Shown: positions 39,844-49,852 of the stretch, one piece after another
Layout of the letters: each line of letters begins with the position of its first letter
How positions within the stretch are numbered: the stretch's first letter is position 1
From: an uncultured Desulfovibrio sp.
Lineage (GTDB): Bacteria > Desulfobacterota > Desulfovibrionia > Desulfovibrionales > Desulfovibrionaceae
Direction: 5' to 3'
Assembly: GCA_949291675.1 (NCBI GenBank)
Contig: CASEWR010000108.1
Coordinates: 1 to 53,395 of the forward strand
DNA length: 53,395 bases
The notes under the pieces: model-generated
What the model saw: the letters and a program-made list of their open reading frames with translations, nothing else
What the model was told of the DNA's origin: nothing
Databases searched by the model: none
Made by a program: the position numbers and the translations under genes

Positions 39844-42405
39844 ATGAAGCTTCATCACACCAGTCCGGACGACAGTTTCAGGAATACGCAACTACCCAGA
39901 CAGAATGCTGCCGAAGAGCAAACTGCGCAAACACCTCCCGAACAGCAGCCGCAAGAGCCCCCAAAAAAGAAAAGAGGCAGTTTCCTTGGCGCTGTCGTGC
40001 GCTGGTTTTTTGGCATCATGCTTGGCCTCGGAGCCATAGGCTGTGCAGCCGGCTTCTTCCTCTACAACTGGGTAAGCCAGGATCTTCCCGACTTGGACAG
40101 AATCCTGGATTTCAAGGCCGCTCAGGCGACGACAATACTTGCCAGGGACGGCTCCGTGCTGGGCACTCTCTCCCACGAAAAACGCTACGTCATAACCCTG
40201 GACGACATGCCCAAATATCTGCCCATGGCCTTTCTGGCCATCGAGGACAGCGCTTTCTACCAGCATCCGGGAATCAATCCCCTGGCCATACTCCGCGCCA
40301 TGCTGGTGAACTTCGAAAGAGGTACCAAAAGCCAGGGTGGAAGCACCATTACGCAACAAATAGTCAAGCAACTCCTGCTCTCTTCCGAACGCAGCTACGT
40401 GCGCAAAATGAAGGAAGCAATCCTGGCAACAAGGCTTGAGCGCGAACTCAGCAAGGATCAGATTCTTTCCCTCTATCTCAACTATATCTTTCTCGGCCAG
40501 CAAAGCTATGGCGTAGAAGCGGCAGCCAGGACCTATTTCGGCAAGCACGCTGCCAACATTACCCTGGCCGAAGCCTGTGTCATTGCAGGCATGCCCCAGG
40601 CTCCGAGCCGCTACAATCCTTTCCGCAATCCCGAGGCTGCCAAGGCAAGACAGATGGAAGTCCTCAACCGCCTGCGCGTCCTCGAGTGGATAAGCGAAGA
40701 AGACTACCAGAAGGCGGCAAACGAGCCACTTGTCTACTGGAGCATGCCGGACAAGACAATCGGAGCCAGTCAGTGGTATTTCGAGGAAGCCAGACGCTTG
40801 CTCATCGAATTCTTTACCGAGAGCAATCTCAAGGCTCTGGGTGTCGAAACAAACCGCTTTGGCCTTGACTACGTTTATGAGGCAGGACTTACCGTGCAGA
40901 CCGCAATGGATCCCCTGCAGCAACAGCTGGCTGGGCAGGCACTGCGCTCTGGCCTCGAAACCATAGACAAGCGCCAGGGATGGCGCGGAGCCATCAGACA
41001 GCTTGTCTCAAAAGCCGAGCAGCAGGCTTTTCTGGACAAGAAGAATTTCGAACCCGGGGAGCTTGCAGACAACGAATGGACTCAGGCTCTGGTCACATCT
41101 GTCTCTCCCAGGGAAATTCATGTTGACCTGGGCTCGGGCTACACTGGGGTCATCCGCCAAAACAACTTCAAGTGGGCAAACAAGCGATCGAAACTTGCTC
41201 CCAAGGCTCGCAGGCAGGGCATTGTAAGCCCGGGTGATGTCGTATGGGTGAGCCTTGCACCCCGCAGAGAAGCTGCTCCCAAAAAAGGCAGCAAAAAAAC
41301 TGTTCCAGCCGAGAGCCTCGACAATACCCCTGTAAAAGGCGTGGCCGTGGAGCTTCTCCTGCAGCAGGAACCGCTGGTACAGGGAGCCATCGTCTCCATA
41401 GAACCCCAAAGCGGAGACGTTGTTGCCCTCATTGGCGGCTACCAGTTTGGCGAAAGTCATTTCAACCGGGCTACTCAATCCAGGCGCCAGCCAGGATCAA
41501 GCTTCAAGCCCATTGTCTACTCTACAGCCCTCGACAATGGCTTTACCCCGACTTCATCCGTACTAGATGCACCAATCGAGTACGTGAATCCGGCAACCGG
41601 GCAGATCTGGCGTCCCAGCAACTTTGAAAATTCCTACAAGGGAGAAATGCCCCTTTGGCAGGCTCTGGCTCTTTCGCGCAACACGCCAACAGTCCGCCTT
41701 GCCCAGGCTGTTGGCATAGACAAGGTCATTGAGCGTGCCAAAATGCTGGGGCTGGAACCCGACTTTCCCCAGGTGCTCTCCGTAAGTCTCGGCGCAGTGG
41801 GCGTTTCGCCGCTCAATCTCACCCAGGCCTACACTGCCTTTGCCAACGGAGGCATTGCCTCCCGCCCGCGTATCATCACCTCCATCAAGGATTCCAGGGG
41901 ACGCGAGCTCTACCGTCAGGAAGTAGAACAGTGGCAGGCAGTCAGCCCGCAAAACGCATTCCAGGTAACCACGCTTTTGCGACGGGTGGTGGAAAACGGC
42001 ACTGGGCGGAGAGCTTTTATAGATGGCCTGCACATTTCCGGCAAAACAGGAACAAGTAACGACACCCGCGACTGCTGGTTCATGGGATACACGCCCTATC
42101 TGTGCACTGGTGTCTATGTAGGCTACGACCAGATGGACTCCCTTGGAAGCTGGGAACAGGGCGGCAGAACCGCAGCACCGATTTTCAAGGCGTACAGGGA
42201 AAAGGCAGACAAGGCGTACGCCAGTGCCCCACAGGACATGACCATGCCTGAAGGCATAACCATGATTGACGGGCTGCCCTATCTCACTGAAAATACCGGC
42301 CCCGGTCTGTCCGCTGTGGACGGGGCCGTTCCCGGAGCCGAAGACTCCGGCATGCCCATGGACACAGGCGAAGACAGCGAAATGCTCATGCGCCAGATGT
42401 TCTAG
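39844..42405 (+). CDS. Class A penicillin-binding protein (PBP1A type)
   Basis: This bifunctional enzyme polymerises glycan strands and cross-links peptides at the outer face of the inner membrane. From ATG 39844 it has 853 aa; a TTG at 39739 is an alternative and neither has a clear ribosome-binding site. A Pro/Gln-rich cytoplasmic tail precedes one membrane segment (~55-75). The glycosyltransferase domain has AIEDSAFYQHPGINP and GGSTITQQIVKQLLL with the catalytic Glu. The transpeptidase has RRQPGSSFKPIVYSTAL with the SxxK serine, SRNTP (SxN) and SGKTGTSNDTRDCWF (KTG). An OB-like domain lies between. The acidic, Met-rich end (EDSEMLMRQMF) is unusual. It is often named mrcA or pbpA. Confidence 0.93.
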   Translation: MKLHHTSPDDSFRNTQLPRQNAAEEQTAQTPPEQQPQEPPKKKRGSFLGAVVRWFFGIMLGLGAIGCAAGFFLYNWVSQDLPDLDRILDFKAAQATTILARDGSVLGTLSHEKRYVITLDDMPKYLPMAFLAIEDSAFYQHPGINPLAILRAMLVNFERGTKSQGGSTITQQIVKQLLLSSERSYVRKMKEAILATRLERELSKDQILSLYLNYIFLGQQSYGVEAAARTYFGKHAANITLAEACVIAGMPQAPSRYNPFRNPEAAKARQMEVLNRLRVLEWISEEDYQKAANEPLVYWSMPDKTIGASQWYFEEARRLLIEFFTESNLKALGVETNRFGLDYVYEAGLTVQTAMDPLQQQLAGQALRSGLETIDKRQGWRGAIRQLVSKAEQQAFLDKKNFEPGELADNEWTQALVTSVSPREIHVDLGSGYTGVIRQNNFKWANKRSKLAPKARRQGIVSPGDVVWVSLAPRREAAPKKGSKKTVPAESLDNTPVKGVAVELLLQQEPLVQGAIVSIEPQSGDVVALIGGYQFGESHFNRATQSRRQPGSSFKPIVYSTALDNGFTPTSSVLDAPIEYVNPATGQIWRPSNFENSYKGEMPLWQALALSRNTPTVRLAQAVGIDKVIERAKMLGLEPDFPQVLSVSLGAVGVSPLNLTQAYTAFANGGIASRPRIITSIKDSRGRELYRQEVEQWQAVSPQNAFQVTTLLRRVVENGTGRRAFIDGLHISGKTGTSNDTRDCWFMGYTPYLCTGVYVGYDQMDSLGSWEQGGRTAAPIFKAYREKADKAYASAPQDMTMPEGITMIDGLPYLTENTGPGLSAVDGAVPGAEDSGMPMDTGEDSEMLMRQMF

Positions 42406-42427
42406 GTCCCCATGGCTACATTATCCC

Positions 42428-42455
42428 GGGCCCATGCCATAATCTGCATGGGCCC
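42428..42455 (+). terminator. Hairpin after the PBP gene
   Basis: GGGCCCATGC pairs perfectly with GCATGGGCCC across 8 bases. Only GCATCTTT follows, so termination may be weak, and trmI 50 bases on may be partly co-transcribed. Confidence 0.6.
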
Positions 42456-42506
42456 GCATCTTTCACCCAAGCAATACCCGGCCGCACAACGTGCAGCGAG
42501 GAAGGC

Positions 42507-43358
42507 ATGATTCCCTACGGTTCTCTTGTTCTCATTGTTACGCCCAAGGGCAAACGCACTATCAAGCGCCTTGTTGAAGGCGAAAACTGGCAAAGCCATG
42601 ACGGCATCCTGACACCCGAGATTGTCGCTGCCGCAGATTTTGGCGATACGGTCATGACCAGCATGGGACGTCCTGTACAACTGCTCGACGTGACTCTGCA
42701 GGATCTTCTCAAGGGCATCAAACGCCAGACACAGATCATTTATCCCAAGGACATAGCCTATATCTGCATGAAACTTGGAGCTGGCCCGGGGCGCACCATC
42801 TGCGAGGCAGGCTGTGGTTCCGGAGGCCTGACACTGGCCCTCTCCTGGTTTTGCGGGCCTACGGGACGTGTCGTAAGCCACGAAGCGCGCGAGGAATTTG
42901 CCAAACTTGCGCGCAGGAATCTCGACTGGGCCCATGTGGGCGACAATGTGGATATCAATGTGCGAGATGTGGCAGAAGGGTTTTGTGTCAAGAACGCAGA
43001 TGCTCTCTTCCTTGATGTAAGAACTCCCTGGGAGTATCTCGACAAGGCTGTTGAAGCTGTGCGGCCAGGTGCAGTTTTCGGTTTTCTTCTGCCCACTGTC
43101 ATGCAGGTCGGTGAACTGCTGAAGGGTTTGGAACGCGGCCCCTTTGACCACATTGAGGTACAGGAACTGCTCTTGCGTGACTGGAAGCCCCTGGCAGACA
43201 GATTGCGCCCGAACGACCGCATGATTGCCCATACAAGCTTCCTCGTTTTCTGCCGCCATCAAAAAAGAAATCACGATTTTGATAACTTGCGCCCAATGGG
43301 TACGCGCGAAATGAAGCAGAAGATGGCTCTTGAGAAACGCCTTGCCACACTTGACTAG
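42507..43358 (+). CDS. trmI: tRNA (adenine-58-N1)-methyltransferase TrmI
   Basis: TrmI methylates A58 of the tRNA T-loop with S-adenosylmethionine as a homotetramer. The 283-aa protein has the N-terminal beta domain (YGSLVLIVTPKGKRTIKRL, HDGILTPEIV), the family segment RQTQIIYPKDIAYICMKLG, the AdoMet-binding loop ICEAGCGSGGLTLALSWF (~98-115) and DALFLDVRTPWEYLD with the catalytic Asp. About 20 residues beyond the family core form a basic tail. GCGAGGAAGGC is the ribosome-binding region. A partner for trmFO, which acts at neighbouring U54. Confidence 0.92.
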   Translation: MIPYGSLVLIVTPKGKRTIKRLVEGENWQSHDGILTPEIVAAADFGDTVMTSMGRPVQLLDVTLQDLLKGIKRQTQIIYPKDIAYICMKLGAGPGRTICEAGCGSGGLTLALSWFCGPTGRVVSHEAREEFAKLARRNLDWAHVGDNVDINVRDVAEGFCVKNADALFLDVRTPWEYLDKAVEAVRPGAVFGFLLPTVMQVGELLKGLERGPFDHIEVQELLLRDWKPLADRLRPNDRMIAHTSFLVFCRHQKRNHDFDNLRPMGTREMKQKMALEKRLATLD

Positions 43359-43546
43359 TATTGTCACACGTGTATAAGAGCAACTAACTGTGCAAAATAG
43401 AACAAGCGCAACAACTCTTCCCTGTTTTTTGACCTTCAACCTTGATTTTTCATATTTGTTTCAAGTCGTTGCAGCCCTCAAAAAATCTGTTCTATTTTTC
43501 ACATTTCCAGTATCAGCACATCGCAATATGGTTGGAGGGCACAGCC

Positions 43547-44548
43547 TTGGGTGGTGGTAAACAAAAAATCTGCGTTGCCGGCGGTGGCAGCTGGGGCACT
43601 GCCCTTGCGCACCTCGCCTGCCAAAATGGTCACGAAGTCACCCTGTATCTGCGTGACAAAAATGTGTGTGCCGCCATCAACGAATCACACGAAAACGTGC
43701 ACTACCTTCCGGGGTTGCCCCTGCATCCGTCGCTTACTGCCTCCACAGATCCAGGCGTTTTGCGCGCGCCCATAGTGGTACTCGCCGTACCCTGTCAGCA
43801 GCAACGTTCCTTTGTAACTACCAACAAGAATGCTTTTTGCCGTGGTGTTGTTCTTGTGAACGCTGCCAAGGGTATCGAGGACGCCAGTGGCCTGACAGCC
43901 TCACAGTTTCTTCCTGCTCTTCTTGCCGAGCTTGCTCCTGTCTACACGGTTCTTTCCGGTCCATCATTTGCCAAAGAGGTTCTGGAAGGTCAGCCTACAG
44001 CCGTAGTAATTGCCTCTGACAATGCCTCGCAGGCTGCCTGTATCCAGCATCTTCTCTCTTCTGCGTCCTTTCGCTGCTATACAAGCACGGACGTGCTTGG
44101 AGTTGAGATTGGCGGTGCCGTAAAAAACGTCATTGCCATTGCTGCTGGGCTTTGTGACGGCCTTGACATCGGAACCAACGGCCGAGCAGCTCTTCTGACC
44201 CGTGGCCTGGCCGAGATTACAAGACTTGGCGTTGCACTCGGCGCCAAGGCTGCAACCTTCATGGGACTTTCCGGCCTTGGCGATCTGGTTCTCACGGCAA
44301 CGGGGAATCTCTCGCGCAATCGTACCCTTGGTCTGGCTCTCGGTCAGGGCAAGTCCCTGGAAGAGGCAACAAGGGAGATTGGCATGGTCACCGAGGGAGT
44401 CAAGACGGCTTTTGCTGTCAGCAAGCTTGCCAGGCGCCTTGGCGTCTCTGTTCCCATCACCAGTGCTGTCTGCGCAATCCTTGACGGCACCCTGACCGCC
44501 AGGGAAGCCAGCATACAGCTCATGAGCCGCAGCCTCGGCCAGGAATAG
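43547..44548 (+). CDS. gpsA: NAD(P)-dependent glycerol-3-phosphate dehydrogenase
   Basis: GpsA makes sn-glycerol 3-phosphate for phospholipids. The start is TTG at 43547: GGAGG lies 8 bases upstream, the protein then begins MGGGKQKICVAGGGSWGTAL, and no ATG or GTG in frame fits. The product is 333 aa, normal for the family. Other motifs are VLVNAAKGIE, VLSGPSFAKEV, the catalytic-lysine region GVEIGGAVKNVIAIAAGLCDGL and GLSGLGDLVLTATGNLSRNRT. The upstream 190 bases are AT-rich. The coo operon follows after about 90 bases. Confidence 0.95.
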   Translation: MGGGKQKICVAGGGSWGTALAHLACQNGHEVTLYLRDKNVCAAINESHENVHYLPGLPLHPSLTASTDPGVLRAPIVVLAVPCQQQRSFVTTNKNAFCRGVVLVNAAKGIEDASGLTASQFLPALLAELAPVYTVLSGPSFAKEVLEGQPTAVVIASDNASQAACIQHLLSSASFRCYTSTDVLGVEIGGAVKNVIAIAAGLCDGLDIGTNGRAALLTRGLAEITRLGVALGAKAATFMGLSGLGDLVLTATGNLSRNRTLGLALGQGKSLEEATREIGMVTEGVKTAFAVSKLARRLGVSVPITSAVCAILDGTLTAREASIQLMSRSLGQE

Positions 44549-44641
44549 ACCGGCGAAGCTGCCGCTCGTTTTTTACTGCCATTCATACCGCACGTCGCGG
44601 CTTTTTCTTCACATCCAAATGAGACATTTCGGGGGAAGTCC

Positions 44642-47600
44642 ATGGATACTTTCACCTCAGTCATGCTCTTCTTCAGCCTCTGTCTGCTGATTGCAGGTAC
44701 TGTGCTGAGCTTCATGAGTCATGACAAGTTCAGACCCCTTATCTGGCGAGGCGGACTCCACGACCTGGGTGTGGCCTGTCTGGGACTAGCCTGTCCTGGT
44801 ACCATGGGTACTGCAGGCTTTTTCCTGTATCTGGCTTTCCAGTTTGTGGTCAGGGCGCTGGCATGGACCTCGCTCGACGTACTCAAACCTGCCCAGGACG
44901 CAGAACCGAGTGGAAGCGACCTTTGGGCTCTGCGTGGCGTAGGTCAGCGTGCTCCCATCATGGGCAAATTCTTCGCGTTTGCCATGCTGGCCACAGTAGG
45001 CGGATCCATCTTCTTTGTTCCTGAAGGGCGCTTTCTCATTGCAGCTGCCTCTGTGTCCCAGGTTCCGGAAGTCCCGCAATTTTTCTACATCATGCTGTTC
45101 ACGGCAGCCACAAGTACCGTCCAGGTCTGGCTGATGGCCAGAGTGGCCTGTTGTGTTCTCTTCGACAAGCCGCAGCATGCCTACATCATAGACGACACAC
45201 CGAGCAAGGCATCCCTTGTGCTGGCCGTGATTGCCGCACTCATGGGCATCTTCAAGTCATCCCTGCTCTCGTTCATGTGTGCCCTGTGCGGCTTCAGCAT
45301 GCATCACAGCGCACCGCACATTTCCAGTTCCATCCTCTATATTGCCGCCTTTGTCGTGGCCATCTGCTTCTGGCTCTATGCGGAGCGCACAGCAATCCGA
45401 ATTGCTGTTGCTGCCACTGTTCTGGGTCTACTCTCCATTGTCCTGCTTCCTTCCACGCCCCTTGCGCAGATGTTCCTTTTGCTTGTGGGCATCGCAGGCG
45501 TTGTTATAGCTGTCTACTCCGTTGACTACGTTTCACATGACAAGCGCAAGGCCTGGTACTGGTTCTTCCTGCTCCTGACCTTCTCCTCTCTTGCCGGCGT
45601 CGTTTCCTCGGACAATGTGGCCGATATCTACGGCTACGGCTTCTGGGAAATGATGACGTTCACAAGCTTTATCCTGGTGGCGCACGAGGCCAACAGAACG
45701 GCCAGAAACGCAGCCATCAAATATTTTGTCATGTGCATAGGCGGCGCGCTTTTCATGCTGCCTGGAATCATCCTGCTGTCCTCGGACGCAGGCCAGCTGC
45801 GCGCCCTGTCCAACGCTGCACCAGTGGCCTGGACAGGCATGCAGAACCTGACCTCATCCTGGGGACAGGTTGCCCTCATTCTCTGCGTCGCCGGCTTTGG
45901 CACCAAGGCCGGTGTCGTGCCCCTGCACTTCTGGCTTCCTGACGCCCACCCGGCAGCGCCGAGCTCTGTTTCGGCCCCTCTGTCCGGTGTCATCACCAAG
46001 ATGGGCTTCTTCGGCATTGCGGCAATTGTCGCCGGCCAGGCAGGGCCCTTCCTTTCCAGCATTCCCGGCTACTTCGGACTTTCCTGGTACAGCACAGGCA
46101 TGGTGCTCATCGGCATGGTTACCCTCTTTGTCGGTGAAATCTGGGCTTTGCGCCAGGAAGACATCAAGCGCATGCTGGCCTATTCAACCATAGGCCAGAT
46201 TGGTGAAATAACCATTGTCCTCGGACTCACCACTGTCATGGGGACAACAGCAGCCTTCTACCACATCCTCAACCATGCAGTCATGAAGGACCTGCTCTTC
46301 CTCTGTGCAGGTGCCCTCATCCTGCGTGCAGGCTCGCGCAAGCTCTCTGACTTCAAGGGAGCCTGCAGCCAGATGCCCATAACCTGTACCTGCATGCTCA
46401 TGGGCCTGCTTTCCATTATGGGCCTGCCGCCCTTTGCAGCCTTCTACAGCAAGTTTGCCATGATCAATGCTGCGGTGGCTTCCGGTCACATCGTAGTCGC
46501 TGCTGCCATTCTCATTGGTTCCCTTATTGGTGTTCTCTACTATACGCGCATTCTCAACACCATCATTTTCGAGAAGCGCCCGGCAGACGCCCCTGTGTTG
46601 CATGAAGCGCCAAAGTCCATGCAGTATGCTCTCATGGCTCTGGCCTTTGCCACCCTGCTCTTTGGCTTCTGCCCCACCATCCCCTACAATCTCGCTGCCT
46701 CTGCGGCTGCCATGTGCGCCAGCGCAGGTGAAAGCCTGCCTGCTGAAGCCCTGCTTGTTTCCTGGCCGTCGTACGTGATTCTGCCCATCATTGGCGCCAT
46801 CATTCCTGCCTTCTTCAGGTACAACAGGCGCATGAGTGGCTGGGCCAGCGTGTTCGTTCTTGGTATCACCAGCCTGCTTGCCATCTTCCAGGGTGGCAAC
46901 CTCGATACCCTGTCCCAGGCCTTTGCCGTCATAGTTCCCGCTCTCGGCGCCCTGAACATGGCCTACGCCATAGGCTACATGGAACACAGCCACACTCAGT
47001 GGCGCTTCTACTGCATCTTCACAGCCATGTGCGGTGGCCTCATCGGCATGGCCTCAAGCTCGAACCTCTTCAGCTTCTTCGTGTTCTGGGAAATCATGAG
47101 TTCCTGGACACTGTATATGGCCTTGGCTCACGAGGGAGATCGTATCAGTCTCAGAGAGGCAGGAAAGTACTTCCTCTTCAATGTGATTGGCGCAAGCTTC
47201 ATCTTTGTGGGTGTCTGCATCATTGGCGGAGGAGCCTCCATGATTGCCTTTGGCGTGGACACTCCCTGGATTGCAACCAATGAAGCGCACTTGCCTCTGG
47301 GACTTGCCCTGCTGGCCATCGGCTTTGTCATGAAGGCTGCACAGCTGCCCATACGCATTGACTGGCAGATGCACCCTGCAGTGGCTCCCACTCCCGTATC
47401 AGGCTACATCTCCTCCATGCTGCTGAAGAGCTCCATCATCGGTTTTTGCAAGCTCTTCTTTCTCCTTGGTGCCGGAGCTCCGGCGCTCTACAATGTCCTG
47501 CAATCCAGCTTCATCATGTGGATTGGCGGTATCACCATCGTTCTAGCTGCCCTGCAGGCCATCAGAGCCAACCAGGTCAAGCTGGTCTTCATCTACTCAA

Positions 47601-48424
47601 CTGTGAGCCAGATTGGCTACATGGTTCTTGCCATTGCAGTGGCAGGCTACGCCCTCGCTACCCAGAGCAACGCTGCGCTGGGCCTTTCGGGAAGCCTGCT
47701 GCATCTGGCAAACCATGTCTTCTTCAAGGACCTGCTCTTCCTCGTGTGCGGTGCACTCATGTACATGACACACAGAGAATACCTCAGCGACATGGGTGGC
47801 CTTGGGCGCAAGATGCCCTTCACCATGACCATGTTCTTCATTGCCGGCCTTTCTGTTGTTGGCATTCCCCCGACCTCGGGCTTCAGTTCCAAGTGGATCA
47901 TCTACCACGCTCTCATGCAGTCGGATCAGCCCATTCTGGCCCTGCTCTCGCTCTTTGGTTCGGTGCTGACCCTTGCCTACATTGCCAAGTTCATGCACGC
48001 AGCCTTCCTTGGCCAGCCCAATCCGTCCCTGCAGGATGTGCATGATCCGCCGCTCATCATGAAGGTTCCCATGTTCCTGCTTGCCGTTGGCTGTGTGGCT
48101 ACCGGTCTCTTCCCGGGAATCATGCTCACCCCCATCAGTGGCATTGTCGCGGACTTCAACCTGCAGGCCATCCCCTTCACCCTGACAAGCATAGGCAGCG
48201 GCGCAACTGGCTGGAATCCGGGTGTGATGTTCATCATCATGCTGGTTCCCTTTGCCTTCGGCTGCTGGATTATCCACCGTTTTGTCCATGTGCGCGAAAT
48301 TGACGTTCACAACTGCGGCCGCGAGCCTGAAGACGCCACAAACCGCATGCGTCCCTCGAGCATCTACGGCGGCCTGCCTGCCTTCCTGCGCTCAAGCGCT
48401 TCCGCGTCAGGCAAGGAGGAATAG
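44642..48424 (+). CDS. cooM: CooM, fused antiporter-like membrane subunit of the coo hydrogenase
   Basis: This 1260-aa membrane protein holds two complete NuoL/M/N-type proton-antiporter domains, one at ~250-620 (VDYVSHDKRKAWYWFFLLLT, then KAGVVPLHFWLPDAHPAAPSSVSA and MLAYSTIGQIGEI) and a second at ~775-1180 (GYMEHSHTQWRF, FVFWEIMSSWTLYMAL, LPIRIDWQMHPAVAPTPVSGY and VFIYSTVSQIGYM). The first ~240 residues add further membrane segments. Such fused proteins are characteristic of CooM in Rhodospirillum rubrum and Desulfovibrio; separate MrpA/HyfB-type subunits are half this size. It would pump protons or Na+ driven by ferredoxin oxidation at the hydrogenase. GGGGAAG precedes the ATG and cooK follows 2 bases after the stop. 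Confidence 0.93.
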   Translation: MDTFTSVMLFFSLCLLIAGTVLSFMSHDKFRPLIWRGGLHDLGVACLGLACPGTMGTAGFFLYLAFQFVVRALAWTSLDVLKPAQDAEPSGSDLWALRGVGQRAPIMGKFFAFAMLATVGGSIFFVPEGRFLIAAASVSQVPEVPQFFYIMLFTAATSTVQVWLMARVACCVLFDKPQHAYIIDDTPSKASLVLAVIAALMGIFKSSLLSFMCALCGFSMHHSAPHISSSILYIAAFVVAICFWLYAERTAIRIAVAATVLGLLSIVLLPSTPLAQMFLLLVGIAGVVIAVYSVDYVSHDKRKAWYWFFLLLTFSSLAGVVSSDNVADIYGYGFWEMMTFTSFILVAHEANRTARNAAIKYFVMCIGGALFMLPGIILLSSDAGQLRALSNAAPVAWTGMQNLTSSWGQVALILCVAGFGTKAGVVPLHFWLPDAHPAAPSSVSAPLSGVITKMGFFGIAAIVAGQAGPFLSSIPGYFGLSWYSTGMVLIGMVTLFVGEIWALRQEDIKRMLAYSTIGQIGEITIVLGLTTVMGTTAAFYHILNHAVMKDLLFLCAGALILRAGSRKLSDFKGACSQMPITCTCMLMGLLSIMGLPPFAAFYSKFAMINAAVASGHIVVAAAILIGSLIGVLYYTRILNTIIFEKRPADAPVLHEAPKSMQYALMALAFATLLFGFCPTIPYNLAASAAAMCASAGESLPAEALLVSWPSYVILPIIGAIIPAFFRYNRRMSGWASVFVLGITSLLAIFQGGNLDTLSQAFAVIVPALGALNMAYAIGYMEHSHTQWRFYCIFTAMCGGLIGMASSSNLFSFFVFWEIMSSWTLYMALAHEGDRISLREAGKYFLFNVIGASFIFVGVCIIGGGASMIAFGVDTPWIATNEAHLPLGLALLAIGFVMKAAQLPIRIDWQMHPAVAPTPVSGYISSMLLKSSIIGFCKLFFLLGAGAPALYNVLQSSFIMWIGGITIVLAALQAIRANQVKLVFIYSTVSQIGYMVLAIAVAGYALATQSNAALGLSGSLLHLANHVFFKDLLFLVCGALMYMTHREYLSDMGGLGRKMPFTMTMFFIAGLSVVGIPPTSGFSSKWIIYHALMQSDQPILALLSLFGSVLTLAYIAKFMHAAFLGQPNPSLQDVHDPPLIMKVPMFLLAVGCVATGLFPGIMLTPISGIVADFNLQAIPFTLTSIGSGATGWNPGVMFIIMLVPFAFGCWIIHRFVHVREIDVHNCGREPEDATNRMRPSSIYGGLPAFLRSSASASGKEE

Positions 48425-48426
48425 CC

Positions 48427-49392
48427 ATGAATGATGTTCTTTGGGCCCTGTTCCACGTTTGCATCTTCCCCGGAGGGCTTTTTGCCCTGGGATTCGCCCT
48501 CTTCCTGAAAGGACTTGATAGACGCCTTGTTGCACGCATGCAGCGTCGTGTAGGACCTCCACTTGCCCAGCCCATCTTCGATATAGCCAAGCTCCTGACC
48601 AAGGAGACGCTTATCCCGAAGACTGCCTGCAAATCCATGTTTTTGATGGCCCCTGTCATTGGCATGACGGGTATGGCTGCCTGCGCGGCCTTTATCCCTG
48701 TGCCTGGTGTCTTTGACGGCATGTACATGATGGGCGACCTTCTCGTTCTCTTCTACCTCTTGCCCATTCCGGCGATTGCCATCATGCTCGGTGGTTCCGC
48801 ATCAAGCTCGCCCTTTGGCGCCATAGGCTTTTCGCGCGAAATGCTCATCATGTTGAGCTACGAGCTTCCCCTGCTCATGATCCTGCTCACAGTGGCCATG
48901 ATAACAGGCAAGGCAACCGGCATAGGAACTGCAGACTTCTCGCTGCTCAATATTGTCCAGTATCAGACGACCTACGGGCAGTTTGGCCTCAACCCCATCA
49001 TGATCCCGGCCTTCATTGCCTATCTCATGTTCCTGCCGGGAACCATGGGTGTTCCGCCCTTCGACATTGCCGAATCCGAGACGGAAATTCTGGAAGGCCC
49101 CATGCTCGAATATGGCGGTCCTCTGCTTGCCCTGTTCCAGATAGGCAATGCCCTGAAGATCTTTGTTGTCCTGAGTCTCGGGGTCGTTCTCTTCTTCCCC
49201 GGCCAGCTCGGTGACTTCTGGCTCGTGAATCTTGTGTGGTTCATGGTCAAGTGCTTTATCCTCATGTTCTTTGCCATCTCGCTGCTGCGTTCCGTCACAG
49301 GGCGCTTGCGCATCGACCAGGCCATGATGTTCTATTTCAAGATTCCCGCAGTCCTGGCCTTTATCAGCCTCGTGCTGGTCATTGTGGTGTAA
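48427..49392 (+). CDS. cooK: CooK, NuoH-like membrane subunit
   Basis: This 321-aa protein belongs to the respiratory complex I subunit 1 (NuoH/EchB/HycD) family, which anchors the peripheral hydrogenase arm to the membrane. About eight hydrophobic segments are visible. Family motifs are RMQRRVGPPLAQPIFDIAKLL near residue 40 and the loop PPFDIAESETEILEGPMLEYGG (~215-235, read in parts), plus FSREMLIMLSYELPLL. It overlaps the cooL reading frame region only outside the true cooL start, the two genes being 10 bases apart. Confidence 0.93.
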   Translation: MNDVLWALFHVCIFPGGLFALGFALFLKGLDRRLVARMQRRVGPPLAQPIFDIAKLLTKETLIPKTACKSMFLMAPVIGMTGMAACAAFIPVPGVFDGMYMMGDLLVLFYLLPIPAIAIMLGGSASSSPFGAIGFSREMLIMLSYELPLLMILLTVAMITGKATGIGTADFSLLNIVQYQTTYGQFGLNPIMIPAFIAYLMFLPGTMGVPPFDIAESETEILEGPMLEYGGPLLALFQIGNALKIFVVLSLGVVLFFPGQLGDFWLVNLVWFMVKCFILMFFAISLLRSVTGRLRIDQAMMFYFKIPAVLAFISLVLVIVV

Positions 49393-49402
49393 GGAGTTTG
49401 CC

Positions 49403-49849
49403 GTGCTCGACACACTTTTGAAAAAGACGTCTGTCCGCTCTCCGTGGCTTTTTCGCATCAATGCAGGTTCCTGCAACGGCTGTGATGTCGAACTGGCCAC
49501 GACCGCGCTCATTCCGCGCTACGACGTGGAACGTCTCGGTTGCCATTATACCGGATCTCCCCGCCAGGCAGATATTGTCCTCGTCACTGGACCTGTGACA
49601 GTGCATATGCGCGATTATGTGCTGCGCGTCTGGAATGAAATCCCCGAACCCAAGGTGACTGTGGCCGTTGGCATCTGTCCCATTTCCGGGGGCGTCTTCC
49701 GCGACAGCTATTCCATTGCAGGCCCACTGAGCAGGCTTGTTCCCGTGGACGTCAATGTCCCCGGGTGTCCTCCCAGACCCCAGGCCATTATGGAAGCAGT
49801 TGTGCTTGCGCGCAGCATCTGGCTCAAAAAGCTGGGACTGGAGGGTTAG
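49403..49849 (+). CDS. cooL: CooL, NiFe-hydrogenase small subunit (NuoB-like)
   Basis: CooL carries the proximal [4Fe-4S] cluster next to the NiFe site. I start it at GTG 49403, eight bases after AAGGAG; the frame upstream overlaps cooK. The 148-aa protein has the cluster ligands in AGSCNGCDVE (two Cys), VAVGICPISGG and NVPGCPPRP, the short form with one cluster found in group 4 hydrogenases and in complex I. It is cytoplasmic-side and has no signal peptide. cooX follows after 3 bases. Confidence 0.94.
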   Translation: MLDTLLKKTSVRSPWLFRINAGSCNGCDVELATTALIPRYDVERLGCHYTGSPRQADIVLVTGPVTVHMRDYVLRVWNEIPEPKVTVAVGICPISGGVFRDSYSIAGPLSRLVPVDVNVPGCPPRPQAIMEAVVLARSIWLKKLGLEG

Positions 49850-49852
49850 CGT

